Assembly (NCBI GenBank): GCA_963780635.1
Contig: CAWACW010000011.1
Span: 310,001-374,000 of the forward strand
Origin: DATEPR01 sp963780635
GTDB lineage: Bacteria; Actinomycetota; Actinomycetes; Mycobacteriales; Pseudonocardiaceae
Reading direction: 5' to 3'
DNA: 64,000 bases
In this document: piece by piece, positions 15,196-23,299 of the stretch
Layout: every line of letters begins with the position of its first letter
Position numbering within the stretch: the first letter of the stretch is position 1
Made by a program: the position numbers and the translations under genes
Notes under the pieces: generated by a model
Seen by the model: the letters and a program-made list of their open reading frames with translations, nothing else
Database searches by the model: none
What the model was told of the DNA's origin: nothing

Positions 15196-16753
15196 TCAGC
15201 GCCGGTTGAGGTCGTTCGGGAAGTCGTCCGCCACAGTCGCTCCCAGTTCCAGCAACGCGGTCCGGGTCGGCCCGGCCAGCCGCTCCAGTTCGATCTCCGC
15301 GCCTTCTTCCAGGTGCGGGTCGAACGGGATCCGGCACACCGCCCGGCAGCGTGAGCCGAAGTGCTCCGCCAGCCGCTCCAGATCGACGGCCCCGGACTTC
15401 GGCCGCACCGAGTTGATCACCGCGACGGACCTGGCCACCAGGTCGTGGTAGCCGTGCGCGTCCAGCCAGTCCAGCGTCGCCGACGCCGACCGTGCCCCGT
15501 CCACCGAACCGGACGACACGATCACCAGTGAGTCGGCGATGTCCAGCACGCCCTTCATCGCCGAGTGCATCAGGCCGGTTCCGCAGTCGGTGAGCACGAT
15601 GTTGTAGAAGTGCTCCAGCAGGTCGATCGTGCGCCGGTAGTCGTCCTCGCTGAACGCCTCCGACACCGCAGGGTCCTGCTCGCTGGCGAGTACCTCCAGC
15701 CGGCTCGGCCCCTGCGACGTGTAGGCGCGCACGTCGCTGTAGCGGGTGATCCGGCCGGCGTCGCGCAGCAGGTGCCGCACGGTCGCCGTGGTCTCCAGCG
15801 GGATCTTCTGGCTCAGCGTGCCGCGGTCGGGGTTCGCGTCCACCGCGATCACCCGGTCACCACGCAGCGACGCGAACGTCGAGCCGAGCGTCGTGGTCGT
15901 CGTGGTCTTGCCGACGCCGCCCTTCAGGCTCAGCATCGCGATCTTGTAGCACCCGCGCAGCGGCTGGTTGATCCGCGCGATCAGGTCCCTGCGGTGGATG
16001 TCGGCGGGGCTCTCGCCGAGGTTCACCGAGTGACCGCTCACCTTGTAGACCGCGCGCCGCCACCCGCTCTGCGGCGGTCGCCTGGTCTGCTTGAGCAGTT
16101 GGCTCGACGACAACTCGTGCGCGGCGGCCTGCGCCTGCCGGGACAGGTTGTTGTTCGGGTGCTGGCCGGGCGGGCCCTGACCGGGCAGCGGCAGCGGTGG
16201 CTGCGTCGGACCGCCCGGCGGGTACTGCTGCTCGAACGGGAACGGCACCTGCTGCTGCGGCGGGTAGCCCGTGGGGTACGGCCCGGACTGACTGCCCGGC
16301 ACCTGGTACGGACCTGACTGACTGCCCGTGCCCGGCACCGGGTACGGGCCGGACTGGCTGCCGGGCACCGGGAACGGCCCGGAAGGCCCCTCCTGGACCG
16401 GGTACGGTCCGGACTGGCCGCCGGGCACCGGGAACGGCCCGGAAGACCCCTCCTGGACCGGATACGGGCCGGACTGGCCTGCCGGGCACCGGGAACCCGC
16501 CCGATCCCGTCGGCTCCACGTAGGACGGCGTCGGATGCTGCTCCGGTGCTGCGTGCTGGCCGTGCGGACCGGAGTGGTCCGGCGACTGCGGGGGCGCCTG
16601 CTGCGGGGGCGCTTGCTGCGGCGCGGGCCCGGGGTGTGGTCCGGACTGGTCGGGGCCGGCGGGCGAGGCAGCTGGCTGCGCTCTCTGTGATCCGGCCGGT
16701 GGCTGCCAGGTCGCGTCGGGGCGCGGCACGGGCTCCTCGTAAGGTCCAGTCAC
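15196..16753 (-). CDS. Proline-rich MinD/ParA-family ATPase (one apparent frameshift)
   Basis: About 518 residues once one base is removed. The N-terminal 250 residues are low-complexity Pro/Gly/Gln with SGPYPVPG-like repeats. The ATPase follows: deviant Walker A LSLKGGVGKTTTTTTLGS, DANPDRGTLSQK, VLTDCGTGLMHSAM (switch II) and NSVRPKSGAVDLE. GTG 16753 has a good ribosome-binding site (AGGGAGGA). The first 90 codons are in one frame and the rest in another; near 16481 the plus strand reads GGCCTGCCGGG where the neighbouring repeats read GGCCGCCGGG, so one extra T. In mycobacteria a similar ATPase gene ends the same ccs cluster. Confidence 0.82.
16265..16495. repeat. 60-bp tandem repeats encoding a Pro/Gly-rich segment
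   Basis: About four degenerate copies inside the ParA-like gene. The last three (starting about 16337, 16397 and 16457) are spaced exactly 60 bp and nearly identical. Each encodes a 20-residue unit alternating SGPYPV and SGPFPVPG. The frame break at about 16481 lies within the copy nearest the gene start, consistent with repeat instability or assembly error. Confidence 0.8.
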
Positions 16754-16835
16754 CGGTGGAGTCCTCCCTGCACAACGGGTCGCAAGCGTGACCCGACCGA
16801 CGGTAGTCGCAGGGAGCGTACGGGTCGAACGAAGG

Positions 16836-17816
16836 TCAGCCGACTCCGGCGTACGAGTGCAGGCCGGTGTCCACCAAGTTGACGAAGAACAGGTTGAAGA
16901 TCATCACGGCGAAGCCCAGCACGTTGATGATCGCGGCCCTGGTGCCCCGCCAGCCCGCCGTCGCCCTGGAGTGCAGGTAGGCCGCGTAGACCACCCACGC
17001 GATGAACGAGGTGGTCTCCTTCGGATCCCAGCCCCAGAACCGGCCCCAGGCCGACTCCGCCCAGATCGCACCGCAGATCACCCCGAACGTGAACAGCGGG
17101 AACCCGAAGATCGTGGTGCGGTAGGCCAGCCGGTCCAGCGTGGCCATCGCGGGCAGCCGCGGCGCGAACCGCGCGAACCGCAGCGGGTTGCGCTCGTGCG
17201 CGCCCTTGATCAGGTACATCACGCTGGCCACGCCCGGAACCAGCAGCACGCCGCACGCGCTCGTCACGACGGTCACGTGGATGACCAGCCAGTACGACTG
17301 CAGTGCTGGCTGGACCGGCTCGGCCTGCGTGTAGAGGACGGTGCCGCCCAGGAACATCAGGATGAACACCGGGATCAGCACGAACGCGCCGAGCCTGCGG
17401 ATCGGGAAGCGGCGCAGCATGATCAGCCACACCGTCACGGCCACCAGGCACGCGAACGACATGAACTCGTACATGTTGCCCAGCGGCCAGCGCTGCACGG
17501 ACAGCCCGCGCAGCACGATGGACAGCAGGTGCACCACAGCGCCCAGCGCGGTCAGCGCGACGGCCATCCGGCCCAGCCGCTCCGGCAGCGGGCGCCTGCC
17601 CCGGGTCCCGGTGTCGGCGTCCGGGTCGACGGTGACGGTCGTGCCCGAGATCGTGCTGCCGTCGGAAGCGACGAGTTCCTTGGCGGCGGCCGCCTTCTCG
17701 ATGCGCTTCCCGAACGCGCCCTCCGCGAGATAGAAGAACATCGACAGTACGTAGATGGCCACCGCGGCCGAATACGCGTACTGGCTGTTGTGCGCCAACA
17801 TCTCGTTGACTGCCAT
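16836..17816 (-). CDS. ccsB: Cytochrome c biogenesis protein CcsB (CcsA-type heme handling)
   Basis: Carries heme across the membrane and, with ResB, attaches it to apocytochrome c (System II). The 326-residue protein has about eight membrane helices and the tryptophan-rich heme motif WGRFWGWDPKETTSFIAW near residue 262. Conserved histidines lie in YWLVIHVTVV and near the C-terminus. The ATG overlaps the resB stop by one base (TGATG). After the stop, 82 bp separate it from the ParA-like gene. Confidence 0.95.
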   Translation of the reverse strand: MAVNEMLAHNSQYAYSAAVAIYVLSMFFYLAEGAFGKRIEKAAAAKELVASDGSTISGTTVTVDPDADTGTRGRRPLPERLGRMAVALTALGAVVHLLSIVLRGLSVQRWPLGNMYEFMSFACLVAVTVWLIMLRRFPIRRLGAFVLIPVFILMFLGGTVLYTQAEPVQPALQSYWLVIHVTVVTSACGVLLVPGVASVMYLIKGAHERNPLRFARFAPRLPAMATLDRLAYRTTIFGFPLFTFGVICGAIWAESAWGRFWGWDPKETTSFIAWVVYAAYLHSRATAGWRGTRAAIINVLGFAVMIFNLFFVNLVDTGLHSYAGVG

Positions 17817-19480
17817 CAGCTGTCCTTCCCGCCTGTGGCCGCCGATCGGCCGCGTGCCGCATCCAGCAGCCGCGCCGACAGTCTGGTGAACTCCTCGCCG
17901 TACCCGGCCTGGTCGGTCCGGGCGAGCCCACCGATCTCGACCACCGTACGACCGGCGTCTGCCGACTCGTCGGCCGGGGTGCGCGACACCCTGACCCACA
18001 CGCGACGCCGTTTCACGGTCAGCGAGACGATCAGCCCACCCAGCATGAGCAGCGCGAACACCAGGACGAAGACCTGGGTCGGGTCGTGCGAAACCTGTAG
18101 CGACACCCACTTCTGGACGTCGTCGAACCGGATCTTCGTGCCATCGGGGAGTTTTGTCGTCTGCCCCGGGCTCAGATTGGCCTTGTCGACCAGTTTCAGC
18201 CGCCCGTCGGCGACCATGCTCTGGTCGATGGTGAAGATGCTCTGCCCGGTGCCGCTCTCCTCGCCCAGGTTGCCCTGGTAGATGTCCAGCGACACCCCCG
18301 GCTTGGTCAGGCCCGGGAAGCTGGAGGTGAGCAGGCCGTTCTGGTACACCGCCGACGGTGCGAACAGGCCGGTGACCGCGATCTGCTTCGAGGTCAGCAC
18401 GCTCGGGTCGGTCACGTCCGGTGGGTCGAACTTCGTGGCGCCCTCGGACAGCATCGTGGCCGTGTCGTCGGGCTTCCACTGGATCAGGCCCTGCCGGACC
18501 TGGCCGTCCGGGAACGTCACGGTGAACTGCGGCGCGTACCCGTTGCCCAGCAGGTAGACCCGGTCGCCCGCGGTGCGCAGCGGCGAGTTCTCCTTGAGGT
18601 CGTAGGGCCGCCAGGTGTTCGTGACGAGGTCCTGGCCGGACTCGTACTCGATCTTCGAGTCGTAGGAGACGGGCTGGCCGGTGGGCAGGTAGCCCGCCTC
18701 GAAGTCGTCGATCTTCACGCAGAACGGGTCGAGGTGTGTGCCGTCCACCCGCAGGCCCGGCGTGAACGAGTCGTAGTCGAGCACCCCGGAGTTGCAGAAC
18801 TCCGATCCGTTGGCCAGCACGATGACCTGGCCCGAGTACATGAACATCTTGCCGATGGCGAACGACACGATCAGGCCGAGCAGTGCGAAGTGGAATACCA
18901 GGTTGCCGGTCTCGCGCAGGAAGCCGCGCTCGGTGGACAGGCTCACGGTCCGGGTGTCACCCTCGCCGCTCTCGTCCTTGCGCAGCCGCCAGCCGCGCAG
19001 CTGGCCGCGTACCGCCTCGGCCACGTCGTCGACCGGCTGCTCGCTCGCGAACTCGGACCGCACGTGGTGCGGCAGCCGATTGAGATTGCGCGGCATCAAC
19101 ACGGGCTTGGCCATGAACTGCCGCACATAGTCGACCGACCTGGGCAGCAGGCAGCCGACGAGCGACAGGAACAGCAGCACATAGATCGCGGAGAACCAGA
19201 CGCTGCCGTACACGTCGTAGAACTCGAACTTGTCCAGCAGCCGGCCCCACCAGCCGTGGTCGGTGATGTACTGCGCGACCTTGGGCGCGTTCAACGCGGT
19301 CTGCGGCAGCAGCGCACCGGGCAGCGCGGCCAGGGCGAGCAGGAACAGCAGCACCAGCGCGGTGCGCATCGCGGTCAGGCCACGCCAGGTGTTGCGCAGG
19401 AACGCCAGCGTCGCCCGGAACCGGCCCGCCGGCGGTGGCGGGGACGGTTCGGCGACCTTCTGTTCGTCGATGGTCGTCAT
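17816..19480 (-). CDS. resB: Cytochrome c biogenesis protein ResB
   Basis: The 554-residue partner of CcsB in System II heme ligation. It has three N-terminal membrane helices (TALVLLFLLALAALPGALL, IYVLLFLSLVGCLL, LVFHFALLGLIVSFAIGKMF), a large extracytoplasmic domain of about 300 residues, and a fourth helix near the C-terminus (VFVLVFALLMLGGLIVSL). The N-terminal stretch RGLTAMRTALVLL is typical. The ATG at 19480 overlaps the ccdA stop (ATGA). Confidence 0.93.
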   Translation of the reverse strand: MTTIDEQKVAEPSPPPPAGRFRATLAFLRNTWRGLTAMRTALVLLFLLALAALPGALLPQTALNAPKVAQYITDHGWWGRLLDKFEFYDVYGSVWFSAIYVLLFLSLVGCLLPRSVDYVRQFMAKPVLMPRNLNRLPHHVRSEFASEQPVDDVAEAVRGQLRGWRLRKDESGEGDTRTVSLSTERGFLRETGNLVFHFALLGLIVSFAIGKMFMYSGQVIVLANGSEFCNSGVLDYDSFTPGLRVDGTHLDPFCVKIDDFEAGYLPTGQPVSYDSKIEYESGQDLVTNTWRPYDLKENSPLRTAGDRVYLLGNGYAPQFTVTFPDGQVRQGLIQWKPDDTATMLSEGATKFDPPDVTDPSVLTSKQIAVTGLFAPSAVYQNGLLTSSFPGLTKPGVSLDIYQGNLGEESGTGQSIFTIDQSMVADGRLKLVDKANLSPGQTTKLPDGTKIRFDDVQKWVSLQVSHDPTQVFVLVFALLMLGGLIVSLTVKRRRVWVRVSRTPADESADAGRTVVEIGGLARTDQAGYGEEFTRLSARLLDAARGRSAATGGKDS

Positions 19481-20289
19481 AGCGGCAGGTTCACAGTGGT
19501 CACCACGGTTTCCCGGAGCCAGTCGACCAGGTCGCCCCACAGCCCGGTCACCAGCGCGAATCCGACACACAGCAGGAGGATGCCGCCGGTCAGCTGCACA
19601 CCGCGCACGTGCTTGCGCAGCCAGCCCGTGGCCCGCACAGCCCAGCGCGCGCCCAGCGCGAGTACGACGAACGGCACGCCCAAGCCCAGGCAGTAGGCGA
19701 GGACCAGCAGGATGCCGCGCAGAGTGCCCGGACCGACCTGAGTGCCCGCGGCCACGGACATCACGCCTGTCAGCGTCGGGCCGAGGCACGGGGTCCAGCC
19801 CAGCGCGAACACCGCGCCCAGCACCGGAGCGCCGATCAGCCCGGCGCGCGGCGCGGCGTGCGGCCGGGTGTCCCGCTGCAGCCAGGGGATCAACCCGACG
19901 AACGCCAGTCCCATCACGATCGTGACGACGCCACCGATGCGCTCCAGCAGCTGCTCGTTGTCCAGCAGAGCGTTCGACACCCCGAGCACCAGGATCGAGC
20001 CCGCGCCGAACACCACGGTGAACCCGGCCACGAACAGCAGTGCGGCCCCGGCCACCCGCCAACGGCCCTGCCGGGTCGCCGGTTCGACGGTGGCCACCCC
20101 ACCGGCGCCGGTCGGCACGCCCACGGTGACCTGCGGCGCTTCCGCGCCGACCAGGCCGGCGAGATACGCCAGGTAACCGGGTACGAGGGGCACCACGCAC
20201 GGTGACGCGAACGAGAGCGCACCGGCCGCCACTGCCACGACGGCTGCCAGCAGCAGCGGCCCCGACATCGCGAGCGCGGTGGGATTCAC
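19477..20289 (-). CDS. ccdA: Thiol-disulfide transporter CcdA
   Basis: Passes electrons from cytoplasmic thioredoxin to ResA so that apocytochrome CXXCH thiols stay reduced. The 270-residue protein has about six membrane helices. Two conserved cysteines are visible, one in SFASPCVVPLVPGYLAYL (near residue 31) and one in GWTPCLGPTLTGV. An insert of about 25 residues (GAEAPQVTVGVPTG) lies between helices 1 and 2. The frame opens with GTG 20289; ATG 20268 is a second candidate. Confidence 0.93.
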   Translation of the reverse strand: MNPTALAMSGPLLLAAVVAVAAGALSFASPCVVPLVPGYLAYLAGLVGAEAPQVTVGVPTGAGGVATVEPATRQGRWRVAGAALLFVAGFTVVFGAGSILVLGVSNALLDNEQLLERIGGVVTIVMGLAFVGLIPWLQRDTRPHAAPRAGLIGAPVLGAVFALGWTPCLGPTLTGVMSVAAGTQVGPGTLRGILLVLAYCLGLGVPFVVLALGARWAVRATGWLRKHVRGVQLTGGILLLCVGFALVTGLWGDLVDWLRETVVTTVNLPL

Positions 20290-20381
20290 ACGTCGAGGGT
20301 AAGGACCGCGATTCGCCCGCTCGTCACCGGTCCACCCGCTACGCGGCGTGCGTCACGCCGGGGCGCCATCCCACACCCTGC

Positions 20382-20954
20382 TCACGCGGCACCCGTTAGC
20401 GTGCGCACCTCCGGCAGCAGCATGCTCGCCGTGACGCGCTCCAGATAGATCGCGGCCACCCGGTGCTGGCGGTCCAGCACGATCGTCGAGGGCACCACGC
20501 TGCGGGGGTAGCCGCTCAGGGACAGCAGCGAACGGCCTGCCGGGTCGAAGATCGACGGGTAGCTGATCTGATTGTCCTGCACGAAGTCCAGCGCAGCGCT
20601 GCGGGCGTCCCGGACGTCGATGCCGATCAGCTGCACCCCGCTGGCCTTCGTCTGCTGGAACACCGTGGACAGCTCGGGTGCCTCGTCCCGGCACGGTCCG
20701 CACCACTGGCCCCAGATGTTGAGCACGACGACCTTGCCCGGGTAGTCGGACACGTGGATCTGCTGGTTCGGTTGCTCCAGGCTCGGCCCGGACAGGTTGG
20801 GCAGCACCTGGCGCTTCGCGACCGGATAGAAGATCTGCAGCTGGCCGCCCGGCGACACGAATTCGAAGTCGCTGCCCTGCACCACCGCGTCCTTGCCGAC
20901 GGCGCAGCCGGCCAGCAGGAACAGCGCGACCAGCAGGACCGACAGCCGCCTCAT
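20382..20954 (-). CDS. resA: ResA-type thioredoxin lipoprotein
   Basis: Reduces apocytochrome c before heme attachment. The 190-residue product starts with a lipoprotein signal (MRRLSVLLVALFLLAGCAVG; lipobox LAGC), so it should be anchored outside the membrane. The thioredoxin-like domain has the active site WGQWCGPCRDEAPEL and the cis-proline region RSVVPSTIVLD. The ATG overlaps the stop of the phosphatase gene (ATGA). A 92-bp gap follows before ccdA. Confidence 0.94.
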   Translation of the reverse strand: MRRLSVLLVALFLLAGCAVGKDAVVQGSDFEFVSPGGQLQIFYPVAKRQVLPNLSGPSLEQPNQQIHVSDYPGKVVVLNIWGQWCGPCRDEAPELSTVFQQTKASGVQLIGIDVRDARSAALDFVQDNQISYPSIFDPAGRSLLSLSGYPRSVVPSTIVLDRQHRVAAIYLERVTASMLLPEVRTLTGAA

Positions 20955-21625
20955 GCGCCACTCACCCGCACGTTCGTCGCGCCGACCGGGTCGCTGTAGG
21001 TCACGCCGACCAGTTTCTCGTCGGCGAACTCCAGCGACGTGATCGACGCCAGCGCGCACTGCCTGCGGCGCGGGTCGTGCCACAGCCGCTTGCCTTCCAC
21101 GAACCGGCGCACCGACACGATCGGCAGCTGATGCGACACGCACACTGCCTCGTGTCCGGCGGCCGCGGTGCGCGCGCGGTGCACGGCGGCCAGCATCCGG
21201 TGCGCGATGTCCAGGTACGGCTCGCCCCAGGACGGCGTGAACGGGTTGCGCAGCCGAGGCCAGTTGCGCGGGTCACGCAGCGCGCCGTCGCCGACGGACA
21301 CCCGCGTGCCCTCGAAGGCGTTCGCGGCCTCGATCAGCCGCTCGTCCACGACCAGGTCGATCCGGTGCGAGTCGGCGATCGGGGCAGCCGTCTGCCGCGC
21401 GCGTTCGAGCGGGGAGCACGCCACGTGCACGATGTCGGCGTCGCGCAGATGCTCGGCGACCACGAGTGCCTGCTTCTGGCCACGCTCGGACAGCCGGAAA
21501 CCGGGCAGCCGTCCGTACAGCACGCCGTCCGGGTTGTGCACCTCGCCGTGCCGGACCAGGTGCACGGTCGTGGTCACCGGCGTGCGGACGGCTTCCGGGC
21601 CGCGGCGGTGTTCGGCGGACGTCAC
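20951..21625 (-). CDS. Histidine phosphatase (phosphoglycerate-mutase-like) family protein
   Basis: The 224-residue product has the catalytic signature TTVHLVRHGEVHNPDGVLYG, where the histidine of RHG is phosphorylated, a second arginine in SPLERARQTA, and the C-terminal catalytic histidine in AVCVSHQLPI. The substrate is unknown. In mycobacteria an orthologue sits in the same place between hemL and resA (Rv0525 region), so a link to heme or cytochrome assembly is often assumed but not shown. The GTG start overlaps the hemL stop by 4 bp. Confidence 0.88.
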   Translation of the reverse strand: MTSAEHRRGPEAVRTPVTTTVHLVRHGEVHNPDGVLYGRLPGFRLSERGQKQALVVAEHLRDADIVHVACSPLERARQTAAPIADSHRIDLVVDERLIEAANAFEGTRVSVGDGALRDPRNWPRLRNPFTPSWGEPYLDIAHRMLAAVHRARTAAAGHEAVCVSHQLPIVSVRRFVEGKRLWHDPRRRQCALASITSLEFADEKLVGVTYSDPVGATNVRVSGA

Positions 21626-22959
21626 TGTCCAGGCTCCTCACTCGCGGCAGCCGCGTCGGCCGCCGCGGGTAGCGCCGCCTCGATCACGGCGAACGCGTCG
21701 TCGTCCATCGCCGCGTTCACGAACCAGGCCTCGAACGCGCTCGGCGGCCCGTAGACGCCCCGGGCGAGCAGCGCGTGGAAGAACGCGGGGTACCGCCAGG
21801 TCTGGCTCGCGCGGGCCGCCAGGAAGTCGTGCACCGGCGACTCGGTGAAGAAGACGCTGAGCAGGTTGCCCGCGAACTGCACGTGATGCGGCACACCGGC
21901 CCTGGTCAGAGCGGCGTCGAACAGCTCGCCGAGCCGGCGCGCGTTCGCGTCCAGTGCCCGGTAGACGTCGGCGTCGGCGGCCCGCAGCGAGGCCAGCCCC
22001 GCGGCGACCGCGACCGGGTTCCCGGACAGCGTGCCCGCCTGGTAGACCGGCCCGACCGGGGCCAGCCTGGCCATCACGTCGGCCCGCCCGCCGAACGCGG
22101 CGGCAGGCAGGCCGCCGGACATCACCTTGCCGAACGTGTAGAGGTCGCCGGCCACGTCCTCCAGCCCGTACCAACCGGCCCGGGAGACGCGGAAGCCCGT
22201 CATCACCTCGTCCATCACCAGCAGCGCGCCATACTGGTGCGCCAGCTCGCGCAGACCGGCGTTGAAGCCGGGCAGCGGCGGCACGGCACCCATGTTGCCC
22301 GCGGCGGCCTCGGTGATCACGCAGGCGATCTCGTCCGGGTTGCGCGCGAACGCCTCGCCGACCGCGGCGAGATCGTTGTACGGCAGGACGATCGTGTCCG
22401 CGGCCTGGGCACCCGTCACCCCCGGCGAGGTCGGCAGCCCGAGCGTGGCGACACCGGACCCGGCATCGGCCAGCAGCGCGTCCACGTGCCCGTGGTAGCA
22501 ACCGGAGAACTTGATGATCTTCGCCCGGCCGGTGAACCCACGCGCCAGCCGGATCGCGCTCATCGTCGCCTCGGTACCCGAGTTGACCAACCGGACCTGC
22601 TCGACCGGCCGGACGCGGTCGATGATCTCCGCGGCCAGGTCGATCTCACCCTCGGTCGGCGTGCCGAACGACAGCCCGTGCGCCGCGGCGCGCTGGGCGG
22701 CCTCGACAACCGCGGGATGAGCGTGGCCGAGGATCATCGGCCCCCACGAGCTGACCAGGTCGACGTACCGGTTGCCATCGGCGTCGGTCAGGTAGGCGCC
22801 CTGCCCGTCGACCATGAACCGGGGTGTCCCCCCGACCGCCTGAAAGGCCCTGACCGGTGAGTTCACCCCGCCCGGCGTGACGGTTGCCGCCCGTTCGAAC
22901 AGTGCCCGTGACCTGGCGACGTCTACCTCGGTCACCGCGGAGTTGCCATGCACGGCCAC
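21622..22959 (-). CDS. hemL: Glutamate-1-semialdehyde 2,1-aminomutase
   Basis: Converts glutamate-1-semialdehyde, the HemA product, to 5-aminolevulinate. The 445-residue class-III aminotransferase has TPGGVNSPVRAFQAVGG at the N-terminus, NSGTEATMSAIRLARG, the cofactor aspartate in VMDEVMTGFRV, and the PLP-binding lysine in LYTFGKVMSGGLPAAAFGG. GTG 22959 gives MAVHGNSAV. It opens the operon hemL, phosphatase, resA, ccdA, resB, ccsB, each joined by a short overlap except the gap after resA. Confidence 0.96.
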   Translation of the reverse strand: MAVHGNSAVTEVDVARSRALFERAATVTPGGVNSPVRAFQAVGGTPRFMVDGQGAYLTDADGNRYVDLVSSWGPMILGHAHPAVVEAAQRAAAHGLSFGTPTEGEIDLAAEIIDRVRPVEQVRLVNSGTEATMSAIRLARGFTGRAKIIKFSGCYHGHVDALLADAGSGVATLGLPTSPGVTGAQAADTIVLPYNDLAAVGEAFARNPDEIACVITEAAAGNMGAVPPLPGFNAGLRELAHQYGALLVMDEVMTGFRVSRAGWYGLEDVAGDLYTFGKVMSGGLPAAAFGGRADVMARLAPVGPVYQAGTLSGNPVAVAAGLASLRAADADVYRALDANARRLGELFDAALTRAGVPHHVQFAGNLLSVFFTESPVHDFLAARASQTWRYPAFFHALLARGVYGPPSAFEAWFVNAAMDDDAFAVIEAALPAAADAAAASEEPGQ

Positions 22960-23144
22960 CAGTCTCCCAGGTCGGCGTCAGTGGCCGCCGTCACGCCCGG
23001 TGCGACAGCGAAGCGACGGTGCCGCCGGTACGTCGCCGGCGTGGTGGGCCGTCGGGCCGGCGACGGATCAGCGCACCCGAAACCGGCACCGCTGCGGGTG
23101 CGCCGGGTGTCCGCTCCGCGCGGCGGCGCGACTCGGGTACTCAT
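22932..23144 (-). CDS. Possible 70-residue leader protein overlapping the hemL start
   Basis: ATG 23144 has an excellent ribosome-binding site (AGGAGGAGG) immediately upstream on the minus strand. The frame runs 70 residues (MSTRVAPPRGADTRRTRSGA to WWPCMATPR) and stops 28 bp inside hemL. The product is Arg/Pro/Thr-rich with no recognised domain. It could be a short coupled leader for hemL or a chance frame behind a strong ribosome-binding site. Confidence 0.35.
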   Translation of the reverse strand: MSTRVAPPRGADTRRTRSGAGFGCADPSPARRPTTPATYRRHRRFAVAPGVTAATDADLGDWWPCMATPR

Positions 23145-23221
23145 GGCGGCCTCCTCCTGTTGATCGACATACCTGGATTGTGCCGTCGTGGGCCAAGCCC
23201 GCAAGGCTGCTCACCGCTACC

Positions 23222-23249
23222 TGTGGACAACTCGACGACCTGTGGACAA
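23222..23249 (+). promoter_or_regulatory. Two DnaA-box-like sequences before recQ
   Basis: TGTGGACAA at 23222-23230 and 23241-23249 is the reverse complement of TTGTCCACA, the preferred DnaA box of high-GC actinobacteria. Both sit in a 17-bp direct repeat (ACCTGTGGACAACTCGA, 23219-23235 and 23238-23254), spaced 19 bp. They lie 50-80 bp upstream of the recQ start. Binding by DnaA is inferred. Confidence 0.5.
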
Positions 23250-23299
23250 CTCGAGGTGCATGCGAGCGGATGTCGGCTGGATGGGCTATTCCTGGTCCC

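Noticed and set aside
23222..23249. Chromosomal origin of replication
   Set aside because: Only two DnaA boxes, no AT-rich unwinding region, and no dnaA, dnaN or gyrB nearby.
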